NCBI GenBank assembly: GCA_014621425.1
Contig: JAANBB010000049.1
Location: forward strand, 62,001-126,000
DNA from: Cylindrodendrum hubeiense
Lineage: Eukaryota > Ascomycota > Sordariomycetes > Hypocreales > Nectriaceae
Length of the DNA stretch: 64,000 nt
Reading direction: 5' to 3'
Below, one piece after another: positions 21,077 through 32,828 of this stretch (within the stretch, counting starts at the first letter, position 1; each line of letters starts with the position of its first letter). Under the pieces are notes generated by a model. The model ran no database searches. It was not told where the DNA came from and worked only from the letters and a program-made list of their open reading frames with translations. The position numbers and the translations under genes are program-made.

Positions 21077-23671
21077 TTAATCCTCATAACCCCATCGTGC
21101 GGGGCCGACGGCGCTCAGGCGTGCCGTCTTCTTGTTGACCGTCCCCCTGCGTGGCATAGACATGGGGGAGGGCGAGATAGGGCTGTCGGGGCGGGGCACA
21201 TCGAGCTCACCACCGCGGTCGGGAGACAGGTCCGGCACCTGCCGGCGGGACACAGCGTCGGAATGGCGCTTGCTGGAGGTGCTTCGCCCGGAGCGGGAGC
21301 TGGAGTGGCTTGACTGCGATTGGTAAAGAATGACCTCGGAGACGACGTCACCAGAGTCCTCAGACTCATCGGCCTCAAACTCCATGAAGTCGCTCAGGTC
21401 GGGGCTGGGTTCGGCCTCCTCAATGGTGCCATTATCACCCTGAATCGGGTGGTCGAGGTAGAGAAGAATGCGGTCGTGGTGATCGTTGCGGGGGAACTCC
21501 TTCTGAGCCTTGAGCACGGCCTTCTTGGACGATGGGAGAGCAGGGCCAGCCCGGGGGAGGCTGTTGATCACGCTCGTAGGCTGAAGTTGGGTTTGAGCCA
21601 AACCCGCGCGGACATCAATGACAGTGGTGCCATTTGCCCCAACAGCAGTTTTGTCTTTGCACATCGGGGGCGCAGGGAAGTCAAGATCAAAGTCCGACTC
21701 AGTAATGGTGGCCTCGGAGGGCTTGGAGTAGTGACCTTTGGGGATGCGACTTTCAGCGCCGCGGGCGTTGTCCTCAAGCTCGGAGAGGATGCTCTCGCGC
21801 ATAATCTGTCGCTTGTGGCGGAGGGCGGCCAGGAGCATCTCTTCTTGGCGAGTGACGGCCATAAATCGGTTGTGACTGCTGCCGTGTCCGTCCACGGATG
21901 AGTGCGCGGAGCTGATGTAGAAATCGACGGAGCTGGGGCTCAGGGGCGGTGTTGGTTGATCTGCCGCGTGGGCCATGGAATCTCGAGGAAAGGTTGCTCG
22001 CGGGGGAGACAACTCAACATCGGATTCAGGCTCTGGCATCCTGTCCTTCTCTTGCTCTAGCTCGGATTCGGAGTCCGCTTCGTCCTCGTCGGGGCCCTCG
22101 GCAGCCTGCATAGTAATGGCCCGGGCTTGTTGCAGCCCGAAGCCGGTCTTGCTCTGCCAGGTCATCATTGTGTTGACTGATGATGAGTTGGAGATGCATG
22201 ATAGTTGTGAGGGAGAGCGGGGTGCGGTGCCCTCCTGGATGGTGTTGGAAGAGCTTCCGGAGAGAGAGCTTGACCGTGCGGAAACAACAGGGGGTTTGAT
22301 GTGGTTTCCATTAGGAATAGTAAGGAAGTTGCTGGAGGCAGTAGGGCTTCCGCGCTTGCTCGCCTTGCTGTACCGATGGTTATTATTGTCCGCGCTTGAG
22401 CTTGTGCGGGATGTCGTGGGACGGGGATCAAAAGTGGAACCGGCATCTGAAGTTGGGTAATCAGGAACCGACGAGGGGCCCGTGAATGAGGAATCCATAT
22501 ACATGTCATCTTCCGAGTCAGAGGACAACGATAGGACGCTCTTCTCCAGAAGATCCGACTCCTGGAAGCTGTGGTCAGTGCGCTTCGACGCCTTGGAAGT
22601 GCGTGTGTGCCGGCTGGATACGCTGGCAGCGCAATCGGTTGGTGAAGACGCGTCGGTTTTGCTCATGAGAGATGTTTGGGTTTGGGGTGTTACGGGAGTC
22701 TGAGGGAGGGTGCGTTTCGCGTATTGTGAAACGATTTGCTCGTCGTGATATGGTAGGTGAATGTTTTGAATGGATTTGCTGGTGGCAAGATGATGCACTT
22801 TGGCGGTTTGCGGCTGTGGTCGCTGCTGTGTCTCCTTGTCTTCATCCTTATGGTTCAATTTCTCGTTCATAACCTGGTGAAATGACATTTGCTCGTAGTG
22901 CTCATACAAGTTGGGCAAGCCTTCGAGGTGATTGTTCGCTCGGCTTTTCGTCTCGGTGGTAGCTGGCCGAACGGGCTCTGATTGCATTGCCCGCAAGTTT
23001 TCCTTGGTCGGTCTTCTGCGGAAGGACGGAGACGTGAGAGGCGATAGTAAGGACGGCGACTTGACGAACTGATCCGTACCGAGAATTGGACCTTCCCAGG
23101 GCGTCTGTTCGTTCTTCTTGGACTTTCGTGACATGAGCTGCGACAGATCGAGCTTGGCGGGCTTCTTCTTCTTTGTTTTCGTATTCGACTGGGTGTGACC
23201 CATGTCTAGCATTCTATGCGCCTTGGACGGCAGGCCCTTGGCCATGGCCGAATTGGACGTCTGCTGGGATATAGAAAGCGGCTGCTTGGACTTGTCATAC
23301 CAAGACACCAGAGTGGACGAGGACTGTCTCTTCCGCAGCACGCTGACCATGTCCGAGGCGAGGTCATCATACTCGTCATAGTCTTCGCCGTCTTCGGGCA
23401 ACGCATTCATTCGGAGGTGGCGAGGAACGACTTCCGACTCATCTCCCCATTCCCTCTCCGGTTTTACGAATCTGGGCGATGCCATGATGGACGAAGCGCG
23501 ACTGGCAGCAACGGACCGCTCAGTGCCGGCCAGACTGACCTTGGAGCCGGAAAAATCGTCGTCGATATTTAGGGCGCTGGATCCGAGGATCTTCTGGGCC
23601 TTGCTCGCGACCGGTGCCGTGACAGTCACCTGGGGCGGCTGCTTCTTGCGGCCGAAGGAGAACTTGCCCAT
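21077..23671 (-). CDS. Large disordered protein, fungal-specific, function unknown
   Basis: A single-exon gene of 864 residues starting MGKFSFGRKKQPPQVTV. Most of the chain is low-complexity Ser/Pro/Thr/Gln sequence typical of intrinsic disorder, with many potential phosphosites (SP and TP). Islands that look conserved are a basic block TKTKKKKPAKLDLSQLMSRK, the helical segment RFMAVTRQEEMLLAALRHKRQ (near residue 625), a short DRILLYLDHP strand, acidic DFMEFEADESEDSG, and a C-terminal KKTARLSAVGPARWGYED. I know proteins with the RQEEMLLAALR helix only as unnamed Sordariomycete proteins, and I assign no function. The ATG at 23671 is in a good context (CATC ATG G) and no intron is needed. Confidence 0.75.
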   Translation of the reverse strand: MGKFSFGRKKQPPQVTVTAPVASKAQKILGSSALNIDDDFSGSKVSLAGTERSVAASRASSIMASPRFVKPEREWGDESEVVPRHLRMNALPEDGEDYDEYDDLASDMVSVLRKRQSSSTLVSWYDKSKQPLSISQQTSNSAMAKGLPSKAHRMLDMGHTQSNTKTKKKKPAKLDLSQLMSRKSKKNEQTPWEGPILGTDQFVKSPSLLSPLTSPSFRRRPTKENLRAMQSEPVRPATTETKSRANNHLEGLPNLYEHYEQMSFHQVMNEKLNHKDEDKETQQRPQPQTAKVHHLATSKSIQNIHLPYHDEQIVSQYAKRTLPQTPVTPQTQTSLMSKTDASSPTDCAASVSSRHTRTSKASKRTDHSFQESDLLEKSVLSLSSDSEDDMYMDSSFTGPSSVPDYPTSDAGSTFDPRPTTSRTSSSADNNNHRYSKASKRGSPTASSNFLTIPNGNHIKPPVVSARSSSLSGSSSNTIQEGTAPRSPSQLSCISNSSSVNTMMTWQSKTGFGLQQARAITMQAAEGPDEDEADSESELEQEKDRMPEPESDVELSPPRATFPRDSMAHAADQPTPPLSPSSVDFYISSAHSSVDGHGSSHNRFMAVTRQEEMLLAALRHKRQIMRESILSELEDNARGAESRIPKGHYSKPSEATITESDFDLDFPAPPMCKDKTAVGANGTTVIDVRAGLAQTQLQPTSVINSLPRAGPALPSSKKAVLKAQKEFPRNDHHDRILLYLDHPIQGDNGTIEEAEPSPDLSDFMEFEADESEDSGDVVSEVILYQSQSSHSSSRSGRSTSSKRHSDAVSRRQVPDLSPDRGGELDVPRPDSPISPSPMSMPRRGTVNKKTARLSAVGPARWGYED

Positions 23672-25429
23672 GATGGCGGTTGCGCCTGAGCCTCTTCTCT
23701 AATTCCTTTTGACTGTGGTTCTGCGTCGATCTTCCAAAACCAGACTCGTCAAATCCCCCTCGGGATGCTACTGTCAGCGAAAAGGTGAGGGTGAGGCGGG
23801 GAACGACATGTGCGGGACGCGATGATGCGGGCGAAAACGGTTGCTGCTGCTGGAGGTGGTTCCTGTTGCCGATGGTCCACCAATTGCCCCTCTCTTCGTC
23901 GGAAGAGCAGGGTGGTGCGAAACACGGGCGGGGGCTCTGAGAGCAAATAAATGATGGTGTGATGAGGACTTCTGTAGTGGTTGATTTGAAGCTGGACAGG
24001 TTCGGAAGGTCGAACGGCGTCGGCGTCCCAGGAGATACTAATGGCGAATCTACGGGCGTGCCATGACGAGTGGGCGTGTAGTGGTGATGGGTGCAGCGGG
24101 TGTGTCTCGTGTTTAGGCTGATGGGAAGATAAGCCCGGCTGCTTGGTTGAATGTCTCGGCCTGGCGGTTCTAGCTTTGGATACTGTCTTGTGTGTCGTCA
24201 ACGTTGGGCAATGGCCGGTGCCACGAGGGAGGAAAAGGCAAAAATCAAGCCAGGGCCGGAGGAGGTTGGAGGACGGGCAAAGGCAGTTTAAGGGAAAACG
24301 GGATACGGGATGGAGGCTTCGCAGGCCCGGCCACCGCCAGGGCCCCCAGGGCGTGAAGTGCACTACCTATGTAGCACGGAGTACAGCGCACTCGGCGGGC
24401 GGGCTTGGGGGGCGCGCGCGGGCGTGGGCGGAGGCGGAGGCGTAGGCGTAGGTAGGCGTGTGCTTCTTGGGACCAGTCTAGCACCGCACCGCAGTCCTCA
24501 GGGCACGACCAATATCCTGGACCGCTGGACTTGCGGGTGGGTTTGTTCCCCGTCGAGTGCGTGTTCCGGCGGGCGTGGGTTGGTGCTCCACAACTGTCCA
24601 CAGCCCAGTCTAATTACCCTGGTCGCAATCTGCCAATCCTGCCGAGCGATCAGGCTAGCACTGAGCTATCCACCTGCACGCGAGAGGGAGCAAATGAGAT
24701 CTAGCCGAACCCCCCGTTGGCAGCGGCTGGGGATCGACTGAGGAGTGCGGCGAGCGGGCGGATGTGACTTGAGCAGCGGTGCCGTCTTGTCAAAGCTGTC
24801 TTACTGTGTGATGAGCGCTGTGGGACGAGGTGAAGTGAGGCGACGTGAGGTGAGCCCGCCGTCTGAGCGTTGGGCTGACGGGTGCCGACTTCTACATAGT
24901 ACACAGTACAGTCGCCTATGCACCATTGCAGCTGTGCAGCAGGGCCAGTAGCGTGGGTTGGTGGGAGAGTTCAGTTCCGTCGCTAACACCCTCCGGCCCC
25001 AGCCCAGGATGCTGTCGGTGGCGGCAAGAAATCCCAATAAACATGCCCGGTCTTTTTTTTGCTTGGTCCAAAGTCAATTTGCCTCTGGTAACACGGAGCC
25101 GGGTGTGTTTGAGCGAGAGCGTGGCAGATGAAGCGGAGGATTCGAGGGTCAAGCCCAACTGGAGGCGGCACGCCTGGCGCATTCGCTGGCGCGTGGCCAA
25201 GAGCGTGTCCGCCATCGTTCCAAGACCAAGGGATAATACGAATCAGAGTCATGACCCCTCGTCCTCTGAATCGCAGGGATTCCCATCGTAGTGGCATGGC
25301 CGCCATCACCCGCATCGGCCATCCGCTGGGTCTCGCGGGCTGACTGACTACGCACGATGGAGGGACGGGTGTAATTAATTTACCTGCCTTGGATCCAAGC
25401 ACCGACCATCCATACCACGAGGTAGCACT

Positions 25430-25468
25430 ACGACGACGACGACGACGCCGACGACGCCGACGACGACA
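25430..25468. repeat. Trinucleotide microsatellite (GAC/CGA)n
   Basis: An almost perfect run of CGA units interrupted twice by CGC, about 13 units, in non-coding DNA. Confidence 0.8.
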
Positions 25469-26576
25469 AAGTCCTGTGGTAGACTTCACTAACTCACACG
25501 CTATGCACTTTGGCGCCGCGGATGGAGCGAGGCGGCTTCCGTACCTGGCCGCAGAAGATTCGATGGCAGTTCGATCTGCCGTACCTGAACCGCAGAATGA
25601 CATCTCGGTAGACATCTGTTTTGGGCTTAACATCGCCCGCCTGGCTGTGGTGACTTGTGCATCAGGTGGACGAGATCCCTCCCCTGTCGTCCTGATCATC
25701 GTCAGTTCTGCCGCCTCTCTTACACGCTGTATGCCTCTCGCTTTCCAGCTATTCCGGTGAGCAGCAACAGGGGGTGATCACACGCGCAACACAGGAGTGG
25801 TGGTGTCGGTGGTTGAACCGGGGTCGCGGTGGAGTCGAGCCGACGGGGGCAAATCCCAATGCGGGTCTGGCTTCTTCCCCCAAGATCCCCCCCTTGCATT
25901 GGCACGCCAAAAGCGCTCTGGTGCTAGTGATAGATCACTAGTACGTACCCCCCTTGCAGGGCGCTGGAGACTGCTGAAGAAGCCGCTGAGGAACCGCTAA
26001 TAACAGAGAGACGCATCCACGGGAAGGTCTGTGTGCACCTACGTAAGGTGCCAGGTCCCTGACAAGCGCCGCCCTGCGCGAGTGGGCGTCTCCAACTTGA
26101 GGCTTCGTCTGGCGGCACAAGCCGGGCTGGGGCGGGAATCCTTTCGATCCTGTGTTTGGGGGGCCAGTTCGAGGGACCACCGACAGCATTTGGTGGCAGG
26201 CTGACCAAAGAAGCAATGTAAATCCCCCGGAGCGCCCCAAGGGACCCAAAACCGCCGACAACAAGTGGTGCAGGGGTCACGGGTGGACATATCATTGCTT
26301 CTGTTCGAGATCTCGACGATCGCCCTCCTGATCCTCCCAAGCCTCCTCCTCTTCAGCTGGCCAACCCCTGGGCTGGGCGCCAGGCGTCAGGGGGCGAGAG
26401 GGATTGAATTTGCTTCTGGCAAGACTTGGCTTCGCGGCATGGCATCGCCAACGTGAATCTTCCCGCCTCAGCGCCCACCATGGCGGGCCAGCATACCGCC
26501 ACAGCGAAAGCAAGCTCGAGGCTAGCCCGAGGGAGCCGTCCAACTCATCCGCCAAGTGGAGTGTGGTTCTGGGGTG

Positions 26577-26603
26577 GGACCAGCAGGACCAGCAGGACCA
26601 GCA
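26577..26603. repeat. Tandem 9-mer, three copies
   Basis: GGACCAGCA occurs three times without interruption in the gene-poor region. No coding frame is attached. Confidence 0.75.
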
Positions 26604-29467
26604 TTGTATCCGTTTAGCTCGGAGTAGGGCCATCAAATCTCGCTGGCCAGGCCCTGTAACCCCTGGGCGCGACCTGAGGCGGGCGGAACGGTGGCTGGAG
26701 GGCCCTGCGTGGTGAAGGGCCCTGGACTTGGCCATTGGCAAGGGATCGACAAGGGACAGGCACAACCCTGGACGGCCTGGAAGTGGTCATGGAAGCTCTC
26801 CTGGTGGCCGTGGTGGCCCAGTTGGGACCTGCTGGGCCCCGATGGGACCTGGACACCTGGCCGTTCGATCCATGTCGCCATCCTACGGAGTAGCCTGGAT
26901 GCCGTGATGATGCTATGCAGATGATGTCCGGGTCTGGCTGCTCTCGGCTAGGCGTTCTCGGGCCCTCGTGGTAGAGGGGCGGCCGTTCGTACAACGCCGC
27001 GTCCGGTGAGGTGCCCGTGGCCCAGGAGCTTGGGGAAGCTCGATAATTAGCACGATGCTACACCATAGTCTGGCAGATATCGACTGAGCCGGCGCCGTGG
27101 TTGAGGTTGGAGTGATCTCCCCATGGATACCCCGTCCAATCCCGTCGCGTTGGAGCTACCACGCACTACACCATCGGCGCCAGAGCCGCAACTTACTCGT
27201 TGTGCATCGCACCTCCAGAGCTATCCATCTGTACTACGCTACACAGCAGACGGCGGTCTGGGCACACCGGCCGCGCTCTGTTTCTGGCGGGTTGCAGATT
27301 GACAAACAGACGGTATTGAAACAAGACAAAGGGGCGGGGGAGGATGCGCACGAGCACAACGCCACGGCTCAGAAGGACGGTTTCACGTACCTGCGCGCGA
27401 GCCCACATATCCACGTCCTGCGGGCTTCTTTCCAGGTTTCCAAGGCTTCCATTCTGGAGACGTGCATGGGAGGAATGGAGCTTGAGAGTCATCGGTGTGA
27501 GACTCTGGACTGTCGGTGAGCCGTGCGTCCTGCACGCGGCACGGCACGTCCTGGTCTTGCTCCCTCTGCTCAGCCTCACACAGCAGCCGACTAAGCGCCG
27601 GCGTGGAGGTTCATTTTTGTGAGGCAGCGGCGGACGAGAGAGTCGAGATGGAACCAGCCTAAGGGAATAGGAGCGCAGGCTGCATGTGTGTGTCTCGTCA
27701 CGAACCATCACCCAATCTATCCGAAAGCGTCCGATTCGTCTCCAATCAGCGCTACACGCGCACTGCCGGGTCCCAGCGTTCGTCCGTCTTCCCCAGATTC
27801 AGTCATGACGGGACTGATATAGACTACGCAGGTAGGTATGTGAAGCTGTTTTGGGAGTTGTTTGCGATAGCTTGCTTCATCTTTCATCCTACATATTCCC
27901 AATCACATTCCTCTCATCTTCCCTCGTCGCCATCGTGGTCCAGTTCCGGGCCTGACTCTCCCTCTCCTCTCCCCGACTCAGGGACATTTACCCGATTCCC
28001 TCCTATCTGAGACGGCATTGTGAGAGGCTGATTACCTTGATCCATCTCGGAGTGACATACTCCGTGGATAGCTCTGACACTATTTCTTATCCCTGGCGAA
28101 CTACCGACTGCCCACGAGGTGAGGCTGCTAGGCAACACCAGCGCCAGCGGACGCCATGAGCCGGAGTTGGCTGCAACAAACAACTAAGCCCTATTGCGGC
28201 AGCCCACGGTCTTCTGCACTCAGCATTTGTAGGTCTGTAGTCGTGTTGCCCAACTGCGTACGGAGTAGCAACGAGCTAACACATCACCACAATGAATAGC
28301 TACCCACTTCGATAAGCGCGCCAACTTGTCCGTCGGTTCTGCCAGTTGCGAGGAGGCGCTATGTTGCCCATACTCAAGCCCCGGTCCGAGCGCATGACTC
28401 GCTTGCTGGACGACCCCCCCTAACCTCTCACCTCACGGACATGCCCCGGAAATTTCCCGGCGGTGACGGCGGTCCACATCCCATTACGAGCCTCATCTCA
28501 AGGGAGCTCGTGAGATTGGATCGCCAGTTAACATGAGCGACATGACTCTCCCCAGAAGCCCCGTCCGCAACGGCTTTTCTCGATGCTCCCTGTCGTGCCT
28601 GGATCCCGACAAGGATAAGCCCTAGCTTAGCTGACAACCCAGTCTTGCCATGCTCCTGCTGGGCTGCGTTGACAGGTCAAGTACAAGGCGGCCATCTGCG
28701 TGCTACTTCACCGACCTCCAGCTGGATACCCATGTTGAACGCGACGGTCGTTCTTTGCTTTGGTTTACATGGCCTTGCTAGTTAGGCTTTGGCCACGACT
28801 GACACCCTGTCCGGGCCTAGGATATGTATAATGGCTGTTAATGCACACCCATGCCACGGTATTATTGACAACAGTCCAGGCCTAGGGCTAGCGAGACTTG
28901 CTTTTAGTCTGTAGATGCTAATGCTAATAGTTCATGAGCTTGTACCTGGTGCCTGACTGCCGATGTGACGTCTAAGCGAACAATGGAAAGTTACCTTTGC
29001 GTGGGAAATGATAAATGACTCGGCAGCTGGCAGTTCATGCTTCTCGTACGATTGGCATTTCCACAAGAAAAAAAAACTCAGCATTGTAATATCAATTGCC
29101 ACTTGCCACTCGCTATGGTCCTCTGCGTGCGTGCGCAGAGACTGTCCCCATGTATTCCCCATCTTGGACCCTCAACGAGCCAAAAACTCGCGGCCACAGC
29201 ACGTCATTCGCGCAGTCACGTCAATGCCGTCCGAGCGGCGCAGTTGGATTTTGACGGGCAAAAAGCAAACATGACAGCGCAGCCGCAGGGCCAGGCCCGC
29301 CGCTGCGCAGGAAAACCAGCCAGACGTAATTTCGCACCCGTCCTATTCCAGCAATAAAATGGGACCGAGACACAGCGCACCAAAAAGCCCACGTTAGAGG
29401 GGATGCAATTTGTAAAGTTTCGCATGTGACTTGCGACCGATGTGATATTTCATGATTCTGAACTCCT

Positions 29468-29499
29468 GAGACATGGAGACATGGAGACATTGAGACATT
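29468..29499. repeat. Tandem 8-mer, four copies
   Basis: Four consecutive GAGACATG/GAGACATT units, two of each, in non-coding DNA. Confidence 0.8.
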
Positions 29500-31031
29500 G
29501 ACGACATCTTCATCAGACGGTTCATCTCCATTGTTTCGTGTCTCACCCCTCTTCAGCCTTATTTCCCCTTGCCCGACTGTCAGCCAGCGGAATTCCGACC
29601 TGTCACAACCCCAACCCTCTTACGACTAATCTTTGATGCCGCGAATGTAACATGATCAATGCATGCATGCAACCTCGGGCCAACAACCACGCAATGCTCC
29701 CCATTTAACGGTTCTTGTTTTGTCTCCCCCACCTCGTCCTGCACGAAGGCCCCTCATCCACCCATTGCGCTGGTGCTAAAGAAGAAAAAAAAGGAAAAAA
29801 GCTTCGCCAAGTATTCCCGATTCTGTCTGCACTGATACCATGCGAGTCAACGCTCACAGGTGTCATCTCAATCGCCAGCATATCCACTCCCGAGAACTCC
29901 TTGCGCGCATTTTTGTCGACGTGGTGCCATTTCGCGCGACACTGCTGCCACTGTCCGGCGCGGTCCGTCCCAATGCAACTTTTTCGATTTTCACTTTGTG
30001 AGGCGAAAGTCACCGCCCAGCGACTTAGCGTTTGCTATTCCGTCCGTACCAGTCGGGGGAACAACGTCATTTCATGATTCCCGAGCCAAACAGAGAAGTC
30101 TTGGGTGTTTCCTTTCTGGTAATCCACTTGTCGCATTCCTCGACCTTGCTCCGTCCCTGGAACAACTTCCTGCCTGTTTCCGTACCACACGCCCGTTAGA
30201 TCGGGAGGGCCGAGTGGTGCGGGCATCCCCGATCCCAAAATATCGGGCTTCCCGTCCGTCCTCCAGGGTGTGAATCCCCCCTTGCTCAAAGTGCCCTGTG
30301 ACAGGCTATATCGAGTCAGCCATCGTTCGCGGGGAAGCCATGACGTTACAGCAGCATGAAGCCCCCGGCCTTTCATACCGATCGGGTCACATGGCTACGT
30401 GTGTTGCCAATCTTGAACCCTTAGCCTCCCTTATTGGTCAACTCAATTTGGCCGTTATTCCCGGAATCAGAAATGTCTTGTGATTTAAGACATGTTCAAG
30501 AACGGGCAGCAATATGAGAGACAGGAACTCGGACGAGTTGCAAAAAGACGCCCGAGACCAAGGTCATATGCCCATTAATCTTATTGTCTTTGGTTTCTGG
30601 ACTTTCTGGTACTGGGTGTGGCGTCTAAATTTGTGCTACTACTTCATGGGATCTACTGGATTGCTTCGATCTATCCGAAGATGTTGAAAGGGCTAACCAG
30701 CTATAGATTCCTGGGATCAGCTACAGGTCTTGAAACTCATACTAGTTCATCAAGGGTATTTCGGTATCAATTTACTATCAGTAAGCCATGTTGGCAACAC
30801 ATCGCCCGAGTGCTCAGCATCATTTGTCTTCATGTCCAGTCACTAATTGGCTTCGGTGAGACTTAAAGATAATAGCATTTCCAACATTTGCACATCACCG
30901 TCACTAAGTGCATTGCATGGGTCTTCTGGTTATTGAACAAAGTTTGATATCATATTTGATAGCCTCGGGTTCACAGAACAGGTCTGCTGAACTGGTACGG
31001 CATACTATCTTTCTTTCCGAGAAATTCTAAA

Positions 31032-32828
31032 TTACCACATCTTCTCCCAGCAGCGTCTTGTGAAAGACATCTTGGCGAGCTCCCGCTGCCAGTTCTCCTC
31101 AATACCACCCTCCTCCCAGTGCTTGCACTCCTCGTCAGCCTCCTTCTTTCCGCTGACCAGATCAGCAGTAGCAGGATCCGCCATCTTGGTCTTCTTGAAG
31201 AACTTCCAGAAGATGAACAGGACAGCAGTGTAGGGTAGGCAGAAGTAAGCGGTGATGAAGCTCTGCACAGTGAAGGGCTGGATGGAGTCAAAGCCGACAA
31301 AGATGAGCGCGGTGCAACCCAGGAAGAGACCCAGGTAGGCGGCGTAGGGGTTGAAAGGGGCGACGTAGTGGAGCGAGGCGGCGTTGAGACCCTGGGCAAC
31401 GCGAGCGCGGTACCAGCCGAGGAAGGTGAGCAGCATCATGGTGTAGGTGGCGATGAGACCGGTAGTGGTCAGGTCGACGAACCAGTAGAAGACGGTGACG
31501 GAGTTTTCTGAAGCAACGAGGAAGGTGATGCAGGTGATCAAGCTGACGCAGCCGACGGCGTAAATGGGGACACCGGCCTTGTTACACTTCTGGAAGATCG
31601 CAGGGGCTTGGCCATCTATAGGGGTTATTGTCAGCTAATTCATCTTCAAAGGCATTCGTTACAACTTACCTCGGGCAAGACCATAGAGGGTTCGGGAGGC
31701 AGCATAGAGGTAGGCGTTTCCGCAAGAGAGACCGGAAGTGAGAATGAGGAAGTTGATCAAGTCAGGAAGACCAGAGATGCTGAGGTTCTCAATACCAATG
31801 ACCCAAGGAGAGGCGGCGGCACCAGCGGAGCCGTCCACGAGAGCACCGAGCAGGCGGTCGTCATCGGAGCTGCAGATGATACCGACAGCCAAAACACCCA
31901 GGACGTAGAAACCGATGAGGCGGTAGAAGATGAGCTTGGCGACGCGGGGGATGGTTCGGCGAGGGTTCTGGATCTCACCAGAGGCCAGGGCAATCATATC
32001 GGGACCAGCAATGGTGAAACCGGCGTAAAGGACAACCTTCCACCAACCGCAGAGGCGACCAACATCACCTGTACCATGGTATGCGCGCATAGCCCTGCCC
32101 TCACCCCAGTATCGGAATCCATAGGCATCTTTCTTCGGGTTGCCACCACACATGGTAATGAGAGTGATGAAAAGGAGACCGAAGAGGAGCAAGACCTTGA
32201 GCGAGGCCATGACGAATTCGGATTCACCGTACCACCTGCAGAGCGAATTGGTCAGAAACGAAGCCCCCGAGATGTAGGAAGTTGGTAGGGTATTGACTTA
32301 CTTGACAGCGACGACGTTGAGGAGAACGCAGATAAACATGGCCATGACAATCCAAGCTGCCGGATTGATATCCGGAACCCAGTATTGCATCAGAGTTGCG
32401 ACAGCACTGTATTCAACACATACAAGCATTACGCCGGCGTAGAAATATGTCCATCCCATGGAGAAACCGAGAGCAGGGTCGATGAAGCGGGAAGCGAGCT
32501 CGAAGATAGAACCGCGGACAGGGAGGTAGGCGCACATCTCAGCGACACACAGGTTGCAAGGCCAGACGAAGAAGACACCCCAGATGAGGTAACCGAGGAC
32601 GACAGAGAGGGGGCCGGCCTTGGAAAGGACACCACCGATACCGACGAAGAGACCAGTGCCGATGGAGCCACCGATGGCCATCAGCTGAACGTGACGAGGC
32701 GACAGACCACGCTGGGTCTGGCCATACTTGGCTTCGACAGCGCTGCTATCGAGCAGGATGCCAGGTGCGGTGTCGGAGGCGGTAGGGACATCGCCGCCCT
32801 TGTGTTCGGCGTCAGAGGGGACACCCAT
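31032..32828 (-). CDS. Amino-acid permease, APC/YAT family
   Basis: Three exons (32828-32302, 32235-31670, 31615-31032) give 558 residues. The protein is a plasma-membrane amino-acid/proton symporter with about 12 membrane segments. The N-terminal cytosolic tail is followed by QRGLSPRHVQLMAIGGSIGTG, the helix-1 signature of fungal amino-acid permeases, then LFVGIGGVLSKAGP. The conserved segments WYGESEFVMASLKVLLL and VVLYAGFTIAGPDMIALASGE match the general and proline-type permeases, and the C-terminal tail ends in FTRRCWEKMW. Both splice junctions restore conserved sequence (VAVK/WYGESEF and YGLAR/DGQAPA). The ATG at 32828 is the first true ATG; the 18 codons before it have no ATG. The substrate cannot be read from sequence. 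Confidence 0.92.

Larger units (their letters stand above)
23672..31031. other. 7.4 kb gene-poor region
   Basis: No protein-coding gene is supported in this GC-rich stretch. Open frames up to 238 codons occur on both strands, but their translations are Arg/Ser/Pro-rich with no recognisable domain and no splice-linked continuation. Simple-sequence tracts are present: GGCGTA/GGCGGA near 24421-24461, (GAC)n near 25430-25468, (GGACCAGCA)x3 at 26577-26603, and an 8-base tandem at 29468-29499. A tRNA-like segment lies near 24605-24690. The left end should hold the promoter of the 864-residue protein gene. A non-coding RNA or an intron-rich gene could be missed. Confidence 0.4.

Noticed and set aside
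31608..32288. 226-codon open frame antisense to the permease
   Set aside because: It spans the permease exon 2 and both flanking introns; the translation is low-complexity and unconserved.
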